NCBI RefSeq assembly: GCF_035046485.1
Contig: NC_085137.1
Span: forward strand, 17,575,346-17,639,345
Source of the DNA: Aedes albopictus
Lineage: Eukaryota > Arthropoda > Insecta > Diptera > Culicidae
Length of the DNA stretch: 64,000 nt
Direction of reading: 5' to 3'
Shown in pieces: positions 62,601-64,000 of the stretch. The notes under the pieces were generated by a model that worked only from the letters and a program-made list of their open reading frames with translations, searched no databases and had not been told where the DNA came from. Each line of letters starts with the position of its first letter. Positions within the stretch are counted from its first letter, which is position 1. Made by a program: the position numbers and the translations under genes.

Positions 62601-63719
62601 CACATACAGGGGGTGGCCAAAATGTTTGGGATAGGCAACTTTTTTTCTCTCACAAAAAAAAGTTCAACATGATGTAACTTTTCATAGAGTGCATCAAACA
62701 TTCTCAAATTTTGCCTGCTTGTCCTATTATACGTGCATCATTGGTACAAATTTGAGTTTTATTGGTTAATCTTTTGCGAAGCTAGAACCGTTCTCGTAAA
62801 ACACTATTTTTTAGACAACTAATTTTTGAACTGTCATATCTGGGAAACTGATGAACGAAAATGTATGGCCACCCCCTGTATAACACCCAGTGGCCCAATG
62901 GAGAATTTTTCGTTCGACGAAAAGTTTTTCCCGACAGAGGCGAGAGTCCAGACAAGTTGAAATGTGTGGGATTAGATAAAACACGATGTTATCTTATCAT
63001 GATTAACAATTTGAATGTAACAACACATTATCTTTGAGTCAAACTATCTTTTGGTACCGTAAACTGGGGTGTAGTTGATCAGTGGGGTGAACCTGATCAC
63101 TCAATTACCCGCGGATATTGACTTTCAAGGAAGCTACTATTGTATTTTAACCATTCGCAATCCAATGACGTAACATTAAAATGGAATGATAACTTCCTTG
63201 AAAGTCGATATCCGCGGGTAATTGAGTGATCAGGTTCACCCCACTGATCAACTACACCCCAGTTTACGGTATTCCAAACTGTATTGAATTCATTTTTTGA
63301 ACTTCGCATTTCATCTTGTCCCACCCATTTCTACTTGCCCAGCGTACCTTAGTTAGTTGGATTTTTGTATGGTGACTTGACAATTTCTCAAATGGCGTAA
63401 GAATTATGATTTCTTGTGTAATTTTCTGCTCTTTGAGCAGAACTGGGATTCACTGCGTTGGAAAAGAAATTCCAAGAAGAATCACTTGAGAAATGCTTTG
63501 AAAAATCCTGGAAGCATTCCTTGGAAGTACGCCACTGTGAATCTACTTCGTTCTGAATATATTCAATGATAAGAGTGAATAAGTGCCAGAAGGATACTTA
63601 CACATAGCCGGCCAGGATGTTGAGAAGTGTGCTCTTCCCGGCCCCCGAGGGCCCCATGATTGCCGTCAGCTCTCCGGAATTGAACGATCCATTCAGGCCG
63701 TGAAGAATCTCTTTGCTCT
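17468..63719 (-). CDS. ABC transporter subfamily G (ABCG1/ABCG4-like), seven exons, both ends outside the window
   Basis: An ABCG half-transporter: an ATP-binding domain followed by a six-helix membrane domain, normally in the plasma membrane or endomembranes as a dimer, moving lipids, sterols or other hydrophobic molecules. Exons in transcript order: 63,602-63,719; 52,950-53,530; 52,753-52,872; 33,584-33,822; 18,151-18,319; 17,988-18,088; 17,468-17,623. They total 1,484 bp and 494 codons in one frame with no stop. All introns are GT..AG and all phases agree. Walker [10 protein letters not shown], signature LSGGQKKR, Walker B ILFLDEP, D-loop GLDS and H-loop TVHTPSA are intact. Membrane motifs REHFNRWY and NYVYLYGS match the ABCG1/4 branch as I know it, not white/scarlet/brown. 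Still missing are the N-terminus before SKEILHG and the helices after GASLSIK. Introns are 10.1, 0.08, 18.9, 15.3, 0.06 and 0.36 kb. The substrate is unknown. Confidence 0.93.
17988..18088 (-). CDS. ABCG exon, connecting loop and helix 3
   Basis: A 101-bp exon after ATTTCAG: (F)[19 protein letters not shown], then [14 protein letters not shown], donor GTTGGT. FPLEMxxLxREHxNxWYSLxxYY is a signature of ABCG1/ABCG4-type transporters. The donor GTTGGT is weaker than the others but the phase fits. Open sequence beyond the donor is intronic. Confidence 0.93.
18151..18319 (-). CDS. ABCG exon, membrane helices 1-2
   Basis: A 169-bp exon after acceptor [26 protein letters not shown], then [36 protein letters not shown], donor GTAAGC. 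Two hydrophobic segments joined by the short [10 protein letters not shown] loop give helices 1 and 2 of the ABCG fold. It ends with one base of the Phe codon completed by the next exon, across a 62-bp intron. Confidence 0.94.
18320..19079. other. ABCG intron 4, exon-proximal unique sequence
   Basis: No repeat recognised. At 18,466-18,495 on the minus strand an ATG-led 30-bp open piece ([10 protein letters not shown]) is followed by the donor-like CAG|GTAACT. It is in frame with the exons on either side but would lengthen the linker by 10 residues relative to ABCG relatives, so I do not include it in the gene model. Confidence 0.35.
19080..20110. repeat. Degenerate minisatellite, CTGAAACCCC variant
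   Basis: Imperfect units such as CCCCTGAAACTCCATGGAAC and CCTCTGAAACACTCTGAAAC, about 20-30 bp, fill the stretch; the left end switches to the complement form (GGGATTTCAGAGGGTTTTC). A GC-richer relative of the GGAATTCC minisatellite. Open frames across it are artefacts of the repeat. Confidence 0.7.
20829..21054. mobile_element. Near-perfect palindromic MITE with TAA target duplication
   Basis: 226 bp flanked by TAA on both sides (20,826-20,828 and 21,055-21,057). Arms of about 105 bp starting TCCCTCTATGGTTGGCTTTT pair with few mismatches around a loop of about 15 bp (GTAGTATCCCGGTATCC). The arms contain CATCCGACGTTTCAACCCTT, a segment also recalled by AAACGTCGGATGAAA at about 37,582. Three-base TAA duplications fit PIF/Harbinger-type elements. 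Confidence 0.85.
21508..21655 (+). mobile_element. tRNA-Asp-like SINE with deleted tRNA middle
   Basis: GTGGAGCGGACCTGGTGTGA is followed at once by TCGAATCCCACTCCCGACAT, so the A-box side and B-box side are present but about 37 bp between them is missing compared with the copy at 22,717. The body TTCCTTCGGAAGGGAAGTAA, with GCGTGGGTCCCGAGATGAAC, and an A-rich tail follow. Confidence 0.75.
21713..22700. repeat. Degenerate GGAATTCC minisatellite
   Basis: Units such as TTCCTCAGGAATTCCTAAAG and TTCCTTCAGATATTTCTCCA run through the stretch. About 21,980-22,110 is a non-repeat island (CAGGTTGAGTGGATTTCAAG and following) that I cannot identify. Confidence 0.7.
22717..22892 (+). mobile_element. tRNA-Asp-like SINE, complete copy
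   Basis: The head GAGCGGACCTGGTGTGATGG, with TTAGAACACTTGACTATCACGCC, aligns with tRNA-Asp (loop TATCACG versus TGTCACG); A box TGGTGTGATGGTTAGAAC and B box AGATCGAATCCC are visible. The body includes TTCTTCCTTCGGAAGGGAAG and GTGGGTCCCGAGATGAAG, with a short A-rich tail (GATAAAAAA). Other copies: 21,508, 46,510 and 49,025. It may be the Feilai family, unverified. Confidence 0.85.
22893..23190. repeat. Degenerate GGAATTCC minisatellite
   Basis: Continuation of the tract interrupted by the SINE at 22,717. Units such as TTCCTCCAGAGATTACTCCA. Confidence 0.65.
23207..23565. mobile_element. Palindromic MITE, about 360 bp
   Basis: Left AGGGCACATCGGTGAAGTAC and right GTACTACACCGAACGTGCCC are inverse. 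Inner segments GTGCAAAAAGCGTGGGTATT with its inverse AATACCCACGCTTTTTGCAC, and GTTTGAGCAAAACTTTGG with its inverse, extend the arms to about 150 bp. It sits inside the 145-bp satellite: the flanking sequence ACATTCGAAT|...|ATTGCC is restored by removing it, with AT shared. Confidence 0.8.
23566..23735 (+). repeat. Satellite-like unit of about 145 bp, array 1
   Basis: ATTGCCTATCTCACAACATT starts the unit and recurs about 146 bp later at about 23,711 as ATTGCCTATCTCACAACATG. The middle reads GATCAGTGTTGCCAGCAATA and GTCCCAACGTGAAATAATGT. The same unit is found at 30,613-30,810. The MITE at 23,207 interrupts the copy to the left. Confidence 0.65.
23741..23766. repeat. (TTTG)n microsatellite
   Basis: Five to six copies of TTTG. 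It lies between the satellite unit and the small hairpin element at 23,808. Confidence 0.9.
23808..23924. mobile_element. Small hairpin-ended MITE, about 117 bp
   Basis: TATAGGGCAGTGCATG at the left and CAGTGCAGTGCCCTATA at the right are inverse with one mismatch; TA duplicates at both ends are possible. No coding capacity. It abuts the RTE-like repeat at 23,929. Confidence 0.55.
23929..24089 (+). mobile_element. RTE-like retroposon, 5' half, split by a 6.2-kb insertion
   Basis: CTAGCTGTACCCGGCAAACT starts the copy, and it follows the 15,938 copy to CATAAACCTTCCTTGGGTGA with AAACT. There it breaks and resumes at 30,261. The last 23-24 bp are duplicated on the far side, as expected for the target duplication of the insertion. 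Confidence 0.8.
24873..26089 (-). repeat. 3' LTR of the non-autonomous element
   Basis: Same boundaries as the LTR at 28,465. Starts TGAAACAACTTTTGACCCCG on the plus strand and ends CCGTTCGGTAACA. Preceded by the outer duplication ATTT. Confidence 0.95.
26090..26098 (-). other. Polypurine tract
   Basis: Minus strand AGAGGGGGA directly before TGTTACCG of the 3' LTR; this is the expected plus-strand DNA primer of reverse transcription. Confidence 0.85.
26099..28451 (-). other. Internal region of the LTR element, non-coding
   Basis: About 2.35 kb. The largest open frames (98 residues on plus near 26,362; 94 on minus near 27,626, with [20 protein letters not shown]) lack any retroelement motif such as DTGA, YxDD or HHCC. 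It carries only the primer site and polypurine tract at its ends, as in LARD/TRIM-type elements mobilised in trans. Confidence 0.7.
28452..28463 (-). other. Primer-binding site, tRNA-Lys type
   Basis: Minus strand TGGCGCCCAACG, one base after the 5' LTR end. TGGCGCCC plus AACG is the complement of the 3' end of a lysine tRNA used by several retroelements. It fixes the element's direction. Confidence 0.85.
28465..29684 (-). repeat. 5' LTR of the non-autonomous element
   Basis: Minus-strand start TGTTACCGAACGGTAACTTG and end CAAAAGTTGTTTCA. It differs from the other LTR by G-run lengths (near 28,830 and 29,205) and one substitution (T at 29,441 versus C at 25,846). Short overlapping frames in the LTR appear twice for that reason and are not genes. 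TTACCGTTCGGTAA at the outer end is an internal palindrome of the terminus. Confidence 0.95.
30261..30376 (+). mobile_element. RTE-like retroposon, 3' half
   Basis: Starts with the second copy of the target duplication (TAAACCTTCCTTGGGTGAAA), continues AACAGAAACAAACTAAAACG and GCGCGGTCCCACGTATGCCA, and ends CATTTTTATATACATAGAT. Together with 23,929-24,089 it rebuilds the full element seen at 15,938. Confidence 0.8.
30377..30612. other. No gene seen
   Basis: Short non-coding stretch between the RTE-like element and the satellite-like unit. Confidence 0.3.
30613..30810 (+). repeat. Satellite-like unit of about 145 bp, array 2
   Basis: GATGTCAGAGATATTGAGCT, then CTGTATGATCAGTGTTGCCA, GTCCCAACGTGAAACAATGT and CATTCGAATGGCCTATCTTA follow the unit of array 1, and a second start GATATTGAGCTATGTTTGAA begins about 150 bp later. 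The phrase CAGTGTTGCCA recurs at about 30,968 and 31,849. The two arrays lie on either side of the 6.2-kb insertion and are therefore parts of one older region. Confidence 0.6.
30811..31094. other. No gene seen; satellite-related remnants
   Basis: AT-rich, with one further GCAGTGTTGCCAATTGCAGA piece of the satellite-like unit. Confidence 0.3.
31095..31788. mobile_element. Large palindromic MITE (GGGTCAAC family), copy 2
   Basis: 694 bp, TA on both sides (31,093-31,094 and 31,789-31,790). Ends GACAGGGTCAAC and GTTGACCCACTC are inverse. Arms of about 300 bp: GGAAAACGTACTTTTTTGCA and TGCAAAAAAGTACGTTTTCC-type segments pair, and AAGTTATAACGTACAGATTG lies at the centre side. It is the intact relative of the copy at 12,849. 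No coding capacity; TA duplication suggests Tc1/mariner-type mobilisation. Confidence 0.85.
31789..33583. other. ABCG intron 4, no gene seen
   Basis: Contains a (TTTA)n microsatellite at about 31,930-31,956. An open frame at 32,411-32,626 starts at GTG, matches nothing and is not called. From about 33,060 to the exon at 33,584 the sequence is low in repeats and GC-richer (GGCGCCGCCGTCGCTGCAAC near 33,445), as expected for unique flanking or regulatory DNA. Confidence 0.35.
33584..33822 (-). CDS. ABCG exon, linker and start of the membrane domain
   Basis: A 239-bp exon after acceptor TTCGCAG: (V)[19 protein letters not shown], a variable acidic linker, then [26 protein letters not shown] and donor GTAAGT in phase 0. 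Poorly conserved linker followed by xxFxxLxxRxxLxxxR is the expected start of the ABCG membrane domain. Joining directly to [11 protein letters not shown] (exon at 18,319) keeps the normal ABCG spacing between this segment and the first full helix. Confidence 0.92.
33823..34129. other. ABCG intron 3, exon-proximal sequence
   Basis: No repeat or gene recognised in the 300 bp upstream (gene sense) of the exon at 33,822. Confidence 0.35.
36170..36370. mobile_element. Unidentified short insertion within the minisatellite
   Basis: Non-repeat sequence starting at a (GTAT)n/(GCAT)n run (GTATGTATGTATGCATGCAT) and containing GGCGGACCCGTAAGTAGAGA with CACTTACGTG, a small hairpin (GTAAGT..ACTTAC). It ends near GGTGTTTGAGGTGGTCCAAG. 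No tRNA-like boxes and no coding. I call it an insertion only because it breaks the tract. Confidence 0.35.
39037..39119. mobile_element. 83-bp MITE with TTAA target duplication (piggyBac-type)
   Basis: TTAA at 39,033-39,036 and 39,120-39,123. Ends CCCTCTTCGTGCATTAG and CTAATGCACGAAGAAGG are inverse with one mismatch over 17 bp. TTAA duplication and CCC termini are piggyBac hallmarks. A diverged end of the same kind (CCAATGCACGAAGAATG) is at about 41,755. Confidence 0.85.
41347..41417 (+). other. tRNA-like sequence with A and B boxes, degenerate
   Basis: GTTCTGTGGCTTAGTTTGTT with GAAGC resembles a D-arm/A box, and GTCAGTTCGATTCCCAC a B box; acceptor ends GTTCTG and CAGAAC pair. The anticodon arm does not fold (GCAGTCTAGCGAAAACG has no matching stem), so it is not a functional tRNA. 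It could be the head of an old SINE followed by a T-run. Confidence 0.45.
41423..42179. other. No gene seen
   Basis: Mostly AT-rich sequence with some minisatellite units to about 41,660 and a piggyBac-type MITE remnant near 41,690-41,770 (GGGGTCATTTTGAC ... CCAATGCACGAAGAATG). Confidence 0.35.
42182..42445. mobile_element. TA-flanked MITE, CCGTCTACCC ends, 264 bp
   Basis: TA at 42,180-42,181 and 42,446-42,447. Left end CCGTCTACCCCCGTTGGTTT and right end AAACCAAAGAGGGTAGACGG are inverse with small gaps. Inner TTTGAAC and GTTTGAACG repeats pair as well. Non-coding. Confidence 0.8.
42448..42999. other. Low-repeat intronic sequence, no gene
   Basis: No transposon ends recognised from about 42,580 on. 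It leads into the GC-richer block at 43,000. Confidence 0.3.
43000..43403 (+). promoter_or_regulatory. Candidate promoter and 5' exon on the plus strand, inside ABCG intron 3
   Basis: A CpG-rich, non-repetitive 400-bp block. It contains the insect initiator-like GCGATCAGTTCACG (A at 43,036), an AT-rich TAAAATATTTTA about 35-45 bp upstream, and ends with CGTCAG|GTGAGA at 43,403, a good splice donor. The open frame across it begins only at GTG, so any exon would be untranslated. The minus-strand reading is also compatible with an alternative ABCG upstream region. This is a composition-based guess. Confidence 0.25.
43404..44153. other. No gene seen
   Basis: No recognised repeat except a TATTATGTATTATG run near 43,986-44,020. 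Sequence at about 44,040-44,110 may belong to the LINE fragment to the right. Confidence 0.3.
44154..44445 (-). pseudogene. Non-LTR retrotransposon fragment (region between endonuclease and RT)
   Basis: Minus-strand reading from about 44,443: [20 protein letters not shown], then [20 protein letters not shown], a stop, then [20 protein letters not shown] with ETRKFYQQL. The WFDxEC...KN.AR......R...ERY pattern followed by ETRKFYQ is the linker between endonuclease and reverse transcriptase of RTE/jockey-like LINEs, from family knowledge. An in-frame stop and lack of adjoining domains show it is a dead fragment. Confidence 0.7.
44446..44983. other. No gene seen
   Basis: Non-coding; an A-run at about 44,811-44,822. 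No element recognised. Confidence 0.3.
44987..45156. mobile_element. TAA-flanked MITE, GGGGCTGTCCATAAAC ends, copy 1
   Basis: 170 bp between TAA duplicates (44,984-44,986 and 45,157-45,159). Left GGGGCTGTCCATAAACCACG and right CGTGGTTTATGGACAGCCCC are perfect inverses. The interior has C-runs on both arms and TCCATACAAA. TAA duplication suggests PIF/Harbinger-type mobilisation. A related copy is at 49,885. Confidence 0.9.
45157..46014. repeat. Possible 590-bp element with CAAACCTCCATTT ends around minisatellite
   Basis: CAAACCTCCATTTTACG (about 45,422) and AAATGGAGGTTTG (ending about 46,003) are inverse; CTAAATGG repeats (GACCTAAATGGACTTTACC) sit next to the right end and ACCTAGATGG, ACCCAAATGG next to the left. 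Between them, GTTTCAGAGGATTTTTGG-type minisatellite units and a G-run at about 45,605-45,620 occur. No target duplication is visible. Confidence 0.45.
46017..46200. mobile_element. TA-flanked palindromic MITE, GTTTCGG ends
   Basis: 184 bp with TA at 46,015-46,016 and 46,201-46,202. Left GTTTCGGGTTTGCAGTCTT and right AAGACTGCGAAGCCGAAAC are inverse with gaps; inner TTTAATTTTGTCCGACGTTT and AACGTTGGACAAAATTAAA pair. It shares the ACGTTTCGACxxTGGGTTTGG segment with the TAA-flanked element at 20,829, although the ends differ. Confidence 0.75.
46320..47160. repeat. Degenerate GGAATTCC minisatellite
   Basis: Units like TTCCTCCAGAAATTTCATGA, interrupted by the SINE at 46,510-46,690. Confidence 0.65.
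46510..46690 (+). mobile_element. tRNA-Asp-like SINE
   Basis: GCGGACCTGGTGTGGTGGTT, with TATCACGCCGAGGACC and the B box GGGATCGAATCCC, then CTTCGGAAGGGAAGTAAAAC, ending in an A-rich tail (CAGACAAAAAAAAAT). Same family as 22,717; a few substitutions. Target duplication not clear. Confidence 0.8.
47168..47345 (+). mobile_element. tRNA-derived SINE, second family
   Basis: TCCGTGGTCGTGTGGCTAGG resembles an A box and GCGGGTTCGATTCCCGCC is a perfect B-box arm (GGCGGGAATC pairing). Body GGAAAAGTTTTCGGCTGTGC and GAAAAGCTCACTGGAAGC follow. Only one copy in the window; 3' boundary uncertain. Confidence 0.65.
47383..47547. mobile_element. 165-bp MITE, TTCACAAATGTCATAACGCT arms
   Basis: Flanked by AGA on both sides (47,380-47,382 and 47,548-47,550). 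TTCACAAATGTCATAACGCT (left) and AGCGTTATGACATTTGTGAA (right) are perfect inverses; the outer few bases GGGTTCA and CAAGCCC pair with mismatch. Repeated CACCCACCCACCCCTTC lies near each arm. Three-base duplication would suit a Harbinger-like element, though AGA is not the usual TWA. Confidence 0.75.
47551..47869. other. No gene seen
   Basis: Non-coding sequence with no recognised element between a MITE and the next minisatellite tract. Confidence 0.3.
47870..49860. repeat. Degenerate GGAATTCC minisatellite
   Basis: Units such as TTCCTTCGAATATTTCCCC and GATTCCTACTGAAATTC, changing to the complement sense after about 49,490. T-runs at about 48,347 and 48,381. A SINE with its own target duplication is inserted at 49,025-49,206. 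Confidence 0.7.
49025..49206 (-). mobile_element. tRNA-Asp-like SINE with 12-bp target duplication
   Basis: Flanked by CCCTTCTTCAAT (49,013-49,024 and 49,207-49,218), a perfect 12-bp duplication. Minus strand: GTGGAGCAGACCTGGTGTGA, with the B box GGGATTGAATCCC, CTTCGGAAAGGAAGTAAAGC and TTAATACAGATTAAAC at the 3' end. The clean duplication shows that this family integrates through a LINE machinery and that this copy has both true ends. Confidence 0.92.
49885..50052. mobile_element. TAA-flanked MITE, GGGGCTGTCCATAAAC family, copy 2
   Basis: 168 bp between TAA (49,882-49,884 and 50,053-50,055). Left TGTGCTGTCCATAAACTACG and right CGTAGTTTATGGACAGCCCC; two mismatches at the outer left end. The arms contain GTAGACT instead of the GTGGTCA of copy 1, so the two are subfamilies with the same ends and layout (TCCATACAAA at the centre, C-rich blocks in each arm). 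Confidence 0.88.
50056..50439. other. No gene seen
   Basis: Non-coding, no element recognised. Confidence 0.3.
50440..50850. repeat. Degenerate minisatellite, GATTTCAGGGG variant
   Basis: Units such as GGAGTTTTAGAAATACTTCG and GATTTCGAGGATTTTCAG, the complement-type GC-richer form seen at 19,080. Confidence 0.55.
50990..51274 (+). mobile_element. tRNA-Met-like SINE, copy 1
   Basis: Head GCCGGGCCCGTAGTGTAGTG with GCTACACG (A box) and GGTCATGGGTTCGATCCCAG (B box). The arm TTCAC-TTCATAA-GTGGA folds as a 7-base anticodon loop with CAT, i.e. methionine. Body CACTTGCAATTTTTCGTCAG and GCATATGCTCTAACGGACCC, 3' part GGACAGGTTAGAAAGTGACA. Short TTTTAA sequences border both ends. The head folds well enough to mimic a tRNA gene, but the body is shared with two other copies. 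Confidence 0.85.
51275..52752. other. ABCG intron 3, exon-proximal unique sequence
   Basis: No transposon recognised. Contains GC-rich segments (GTAACTCGGTAACACGCGTG near 51,631) and CAGC-repeat DNA (GCAGCAGCGGCAGCGGCG near 52,342). No exon of ABCG or another protein is recognised. Low-repeat DNA beside exons is where regulatory elements would be expected. Confidence 0.35.
52753..52872 (-). CDS. ABCG exon, linker after the ATPase domain
   Basis: A 120-bp exon after TTGCAG, read as (F)[19 protein letters not shown], then [21 protein letters not shown], to donor GTAAGT. NPADFxxExAxGEYG is an ABCG family hallmark and spans the junction with the previous exon across a 77-bp intron. It ends with the first base of a Val codon completed by the exon at 33,822, 18.9 kb away. 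Confidence 0.94.
52873..52949 (-). other. Short 77-bp ABCG intron
   Basis: Donor GTAGGT, acceptor TTTCCGTTGCAG with a pyrimidine tract. Small introns of 60-80 bp are normal in Diptera. Confidence 0.9.
52950..53530 (-). CDS. ABCG exon with Q-loop, signature, Walker B and H-loop
   Basis: A 581-bp exon beginning (V)[17 protein letters not shown] after acceptor CCATAG and ending HNPADF plus one base before donor GTAGGT. Q-loop [19 protein letters not shown], signature [17 protein letters not shown], Walker [18 protein letters not shown] and switch His in [19 protein letters not shown] are all present. Most ABCG1-type proteins have HQPSA at the switch region; here it is HTPSA, a mild change. This exon carries most of the catalytic domain, so an ATP-hydrolysing protein is expected. 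Confidence 0.96.
53531..53905. other. ABCG intron 1, exon-proximal sequence
   Basis: No gene or repeat recognised. Confidence 0.3.
53906..55660. repeat. Degenerate GGAATTCC minisatellite
   Basis: Units such as GGAATTCTACCAATAATTTC and CCCTTCAAAGAAACTACTCC; complement sense after about 55,190. A MITE lies at 54,928-55,144. Confidence 0.65.
54928..55144. mobile_element. TA-flanked MITE, CCGTCG ends, 217 bp
   Basis: TA at 54,926-54,927 and 55,145-55,146. Left CCGTCGTTAGGGGTGACATT and right ATGACACCCCGCACGACGG are inverse with a small gap; GGTGACATTGGNCC is tandemly repeated in the left arm and GGCCCAATG(T/A)CACCCC in the right. Non-coding. Confidence 0.8.
55671..56115 (+). mobile_element. tRNA-Met-like SINE, copy 2, with (GAAA)n tail
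   Basis: GCCGGGGCCCGTAGCGTAGT and GTGGCTACACG head, GAGTTCGATCCCAGCCCGG B box, then the same body as at 50,990 plus an extra CATAATGGACCCCCAATCGG segment, and a longer 3' part ending GAGAAAGAAAGAAAGAAA. AGAAATT next to both ends may be the target duplication. It is the most complete copy here and defines the family's microsatellite tail. Confidence 0.85.
56116..56451. repeat. Degenerate minisatellite, complement sense
   Basis: Units such as GAATCTCTGCAGAAATGCCT and GGAATCCATGCAAGAATATC. Confidence 0.6.
56452..58215. mobile_element. CTCCATAAA foldback locus with long inverted repeats
   Basis: The left arm (56,452-56,690) carries CCCATAAATAATTGAAAACG, ATGTACCGGTAAAACATAAA, ATGCTCCATTATAAAATACA and repeated CTCCATAGAAAAATG. 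The right arm (57,849-58,120) carries the inverse: GTATTTTATTATGGAGCATT, TTTATGTTTTACCGGTACAT and TTAATTATTTATGGGTAGC. A second hairpin (57,633-57,700 against 57,807-57,870) uses the same motif. The arms are built of imperfect 18-25 bp units around TATGGAGCATTT. Between them, 56,700-57,600 is unrelated low-repeat DNA with GCTCATGCTCATGCTCATGC at its right edge. Open frames over the arms are repeat products. Whether this is one foldback element or two related insertions is unclear. Confidence 0.7.
58216..58700. repeat. Degenerate minisatellite, complement sense
   Basis: Units like GAAATCCTTGGAAGAGTTTT; one GGATGGATGCATGGAAGCAT run near 58,410. Confidence 0.6.
58855..59141. mobile_element. TA-flanked MITE, CCGTGAACTGGGG ends, 287 bp
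   Basis: TA at 58,853-58,854 and 59,142-59,143. Left CCGTGAACTGGGGTCAAATT, then GATC; right GATCAATTCGACCACGGTTT with ACGG. TTGATC and GATCAATTTCGACCC recur in the interior. Same end type as 63,057 and the fragment at 60,481. Confidence 0.78.
59150..60477. repeat. Degenerate minisatellite, complement sense
   Basis: Units such as GGAATTTTTGAAGGAATTCC and GAGAAATTCTTGGAGAATCC throughout, apart from a short island near 59,770-59,890. Confidence 0.7.
60478..61268. other. Fragment of the CCGTAAACYGGG MITE family, then no gene seen
   Basis: TACCGTAAACCGGGATGAAA, then TTGATAATTCGGGTACC at 60,480-60,520 is one end of the MITE family seen at 58,855 and 63,057; the opposite end is not found. The remainder to 61,268 is AT-rich with no recognised gene. 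Confidence 0.5.
61269..62446. mobile_element. 1.18-kb near-perfect palindrome with Tc1-like ends
   Basis: It starts CACTCCCGTTCAAAAGTTTG and ends CAAACTTTTTATCGGGAGTG. The two halves are inverse over nearly their whole length (for example GGCCCATATCTCCGCCAATT against the right-hand AATTGGCGAAGATATGGGCC), pivoting near 61,860. CAAAAGTTTGGGGTCA also occurs inside the left arm twice (about 61,646 and 61,683) and its inverse once on the right (about 62,050), so the left arm has a duplication of about 36 bp. Flanks are TA on the left and CA on the right, compatible with an eroded TA duplication. CAAAAGTTTGGGGTCA ends are common in Tc1/mariner-type elements. Non-coding. Confidence 0.88.
62607..62878. 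mobile_element. TA-flanked MITE, CAGGGGGTGGCCA ends, 272 bp
   Basis: TA at 62,605-62,606 and 62,879-62,880. Left CAGGGGGTGGCCAAAATGTT and right AAAATGTATGGCCACCCCCTG are inverse (13 perfect bp, then a small gap). CAGGGGGTGxCCAAAAxGT ends are typical of mariner-like elements. Non-coding. Confidence 0.85.
63057..63269. mobile_element. Near-perfect palindromic TA-flanked MITE, CCGTAAACTGGGG ends
   Basis: 213 bp, TA at 63,055-63,056 and 63,270-63,271. Arms of about 80 bp (CCGTAAACTGGGGTGTAGTT, then GATCAGTGGGGTGAACCTGA) match in inverse almost without mismatch; the loop is about 50 bp. It lies only about 330 bp from the Walker A exon, within intron 1. Confidence 0.92.
63272..63601. other. ABCG intron 1, no gene seen
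   Basis: Exon-proximal sequence with a few minisatellite-like units (GAAATTCCAAGAAGAATCAC) near 63,465-63,530. Confidence 0.35.
63602..63719 (-). CDS. ABCG exon with Walker A
   Basis: Reads (x)[20 protein letters not shown], then [18 protein letters not shown](V). Acceptor TTGCAG precedes 63,719 and donor GTAAGT follows 63,602. It starts with the last two bases of a codon and ends with GT of a Val codon. The Walker A P-loop GPSGAGKST is complete. Length 118 bp. The exon upstream of it is not visible up to 64,000. Confidence 0.95.
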
Positions 63720-64000
63720 CTGCAAAATACGGAACAAAACAAAAATCAACCCGTCAATGTCAAGTTTAAGATCAAATCCATGCGAAAAAAAACGCAAAAA
63801 TTGCCGGTCAATTAATCGAACTGCAGGCATCGCGCGGCGCGGCACGGTTCGCATATAGGTGGTGAGCAGAAGCTTCCAGAAGTGCTGAAGGTGCCGCCGC
63901 GCCGGGGCAATTGAACACAGTACGTAGTGTAAAGTGGAGAGGAAGACGCTAAACTTCAACGATTTGCACTCATCGATCGAGCACCAGATGCAAAACCCGG
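63720..64000. other. ABCG intron upstream of the Walker A exon
   Basis: The acceptor TTGCAG lies at 63,720-63,725 on the minus strand. The rest, GC-rich to the right (GCCGCCGCGCCGGGGC), shows no coding match. A minus-strand open frame across the exon edge is not the transporter frame. Confidence 0.4.

Noticed and set aside
63693..63959. 88-residue minus-strand frame beside the Walker A exon
   Set aside because: It is out of frame with the transporter and crosses the splice acceptor. Not an upstream exon as far as I can tell.
1..64000. CRISPR arrays, bacterial promoters, operons, attachment sites
   Set aside because: The window is eukaryotic; the short-period repeats are minisatellite and MITE sequence without regular spacers.

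Overview
This window looks like nuclear DNA of a culicine mosquito, most likely an Aedes species such as Aedes aegypti or a close relative. The reasons are one spliced insect-type gene with introns of 10, 15 and 19 kb, dense nested transposons (LOA- and R1-clade retrotransposons, tRNA-derived SINEs, many small TA-, TAA-, TTAA- and 8-bp-duplication MITEs), and long tracts of a degenerate GGAATTCC-type minisatellite. I see no bacterial features and no CRISPR array. The species is inferred from these repeat types and was not checked against a database.

The only conserved host gene I can support is an ABC transporter of subfamily G, ABCG1/ABCG4-like, on the minus strand. Seven exons run from 63,719 down to 17,468. 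Every intron has GT..AG ends and all exon phases agree. They encode 494 codons in a row, from the Walker A region through the ABC signature and Walker B into the membrane domain. The N-terminal exon(s) should lie right of 64,000 and the last C-terminal exon(s) left of 17,468, probably left of position 1.

Left part (1-14.5 kb): a degenerate R1-clade retrotransposon on the minus strand (ORF1/gag near 9.3-10.3 kb, RT near 8 kb and 3 kb, ORF2 C-terminus near 1.65 kb) is split by a LOA-clade, Lian-like retrotransposon (3,128-7,906) with a 10-bp target duplication. That element is itself split by a 595-bp hAT-type MITE with a perfect 8-bp duplication. SINEs, palindromic MITEs and motif-rich repeats flank this nest.

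Middle part (14.5-33.5 kb, mostly intron 4): minisatellite, a degenerate hAT element, MITEs, SINEs, and a second nest. Here a short RTE-like repeat is split by a poly-A-tailed insertion with a 23-24 bp duplication, and that insertion carries a non-autonomous LTR retrotransposon (24,873-29,684). Its two 1.2-kb LTRs are nearly identical. The element has a Lys-type primer-binding site, a polypurine tract and a 4-bp duplication, but no gag-pol.

Right part (33.5-64 kb, introns 3 and 1): about 7 kb of continuous minisatellite, many SINEs and MITEs, a CTCCATAAA foldback locus (56.45-58.2 kb), a 1.18-kb palindrome with Tc1-like ends (61.27-62.45 kb), and three related or similar TA-flanked MITEs near exon 1. 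Apart from the ABCG exons, nearly everything here is transposon or repeat. The low-repeat stretches at 33.06-33.58, 42.6-43.4 and 51.3-52.75 kb are the best places to look for regulatory sequence.
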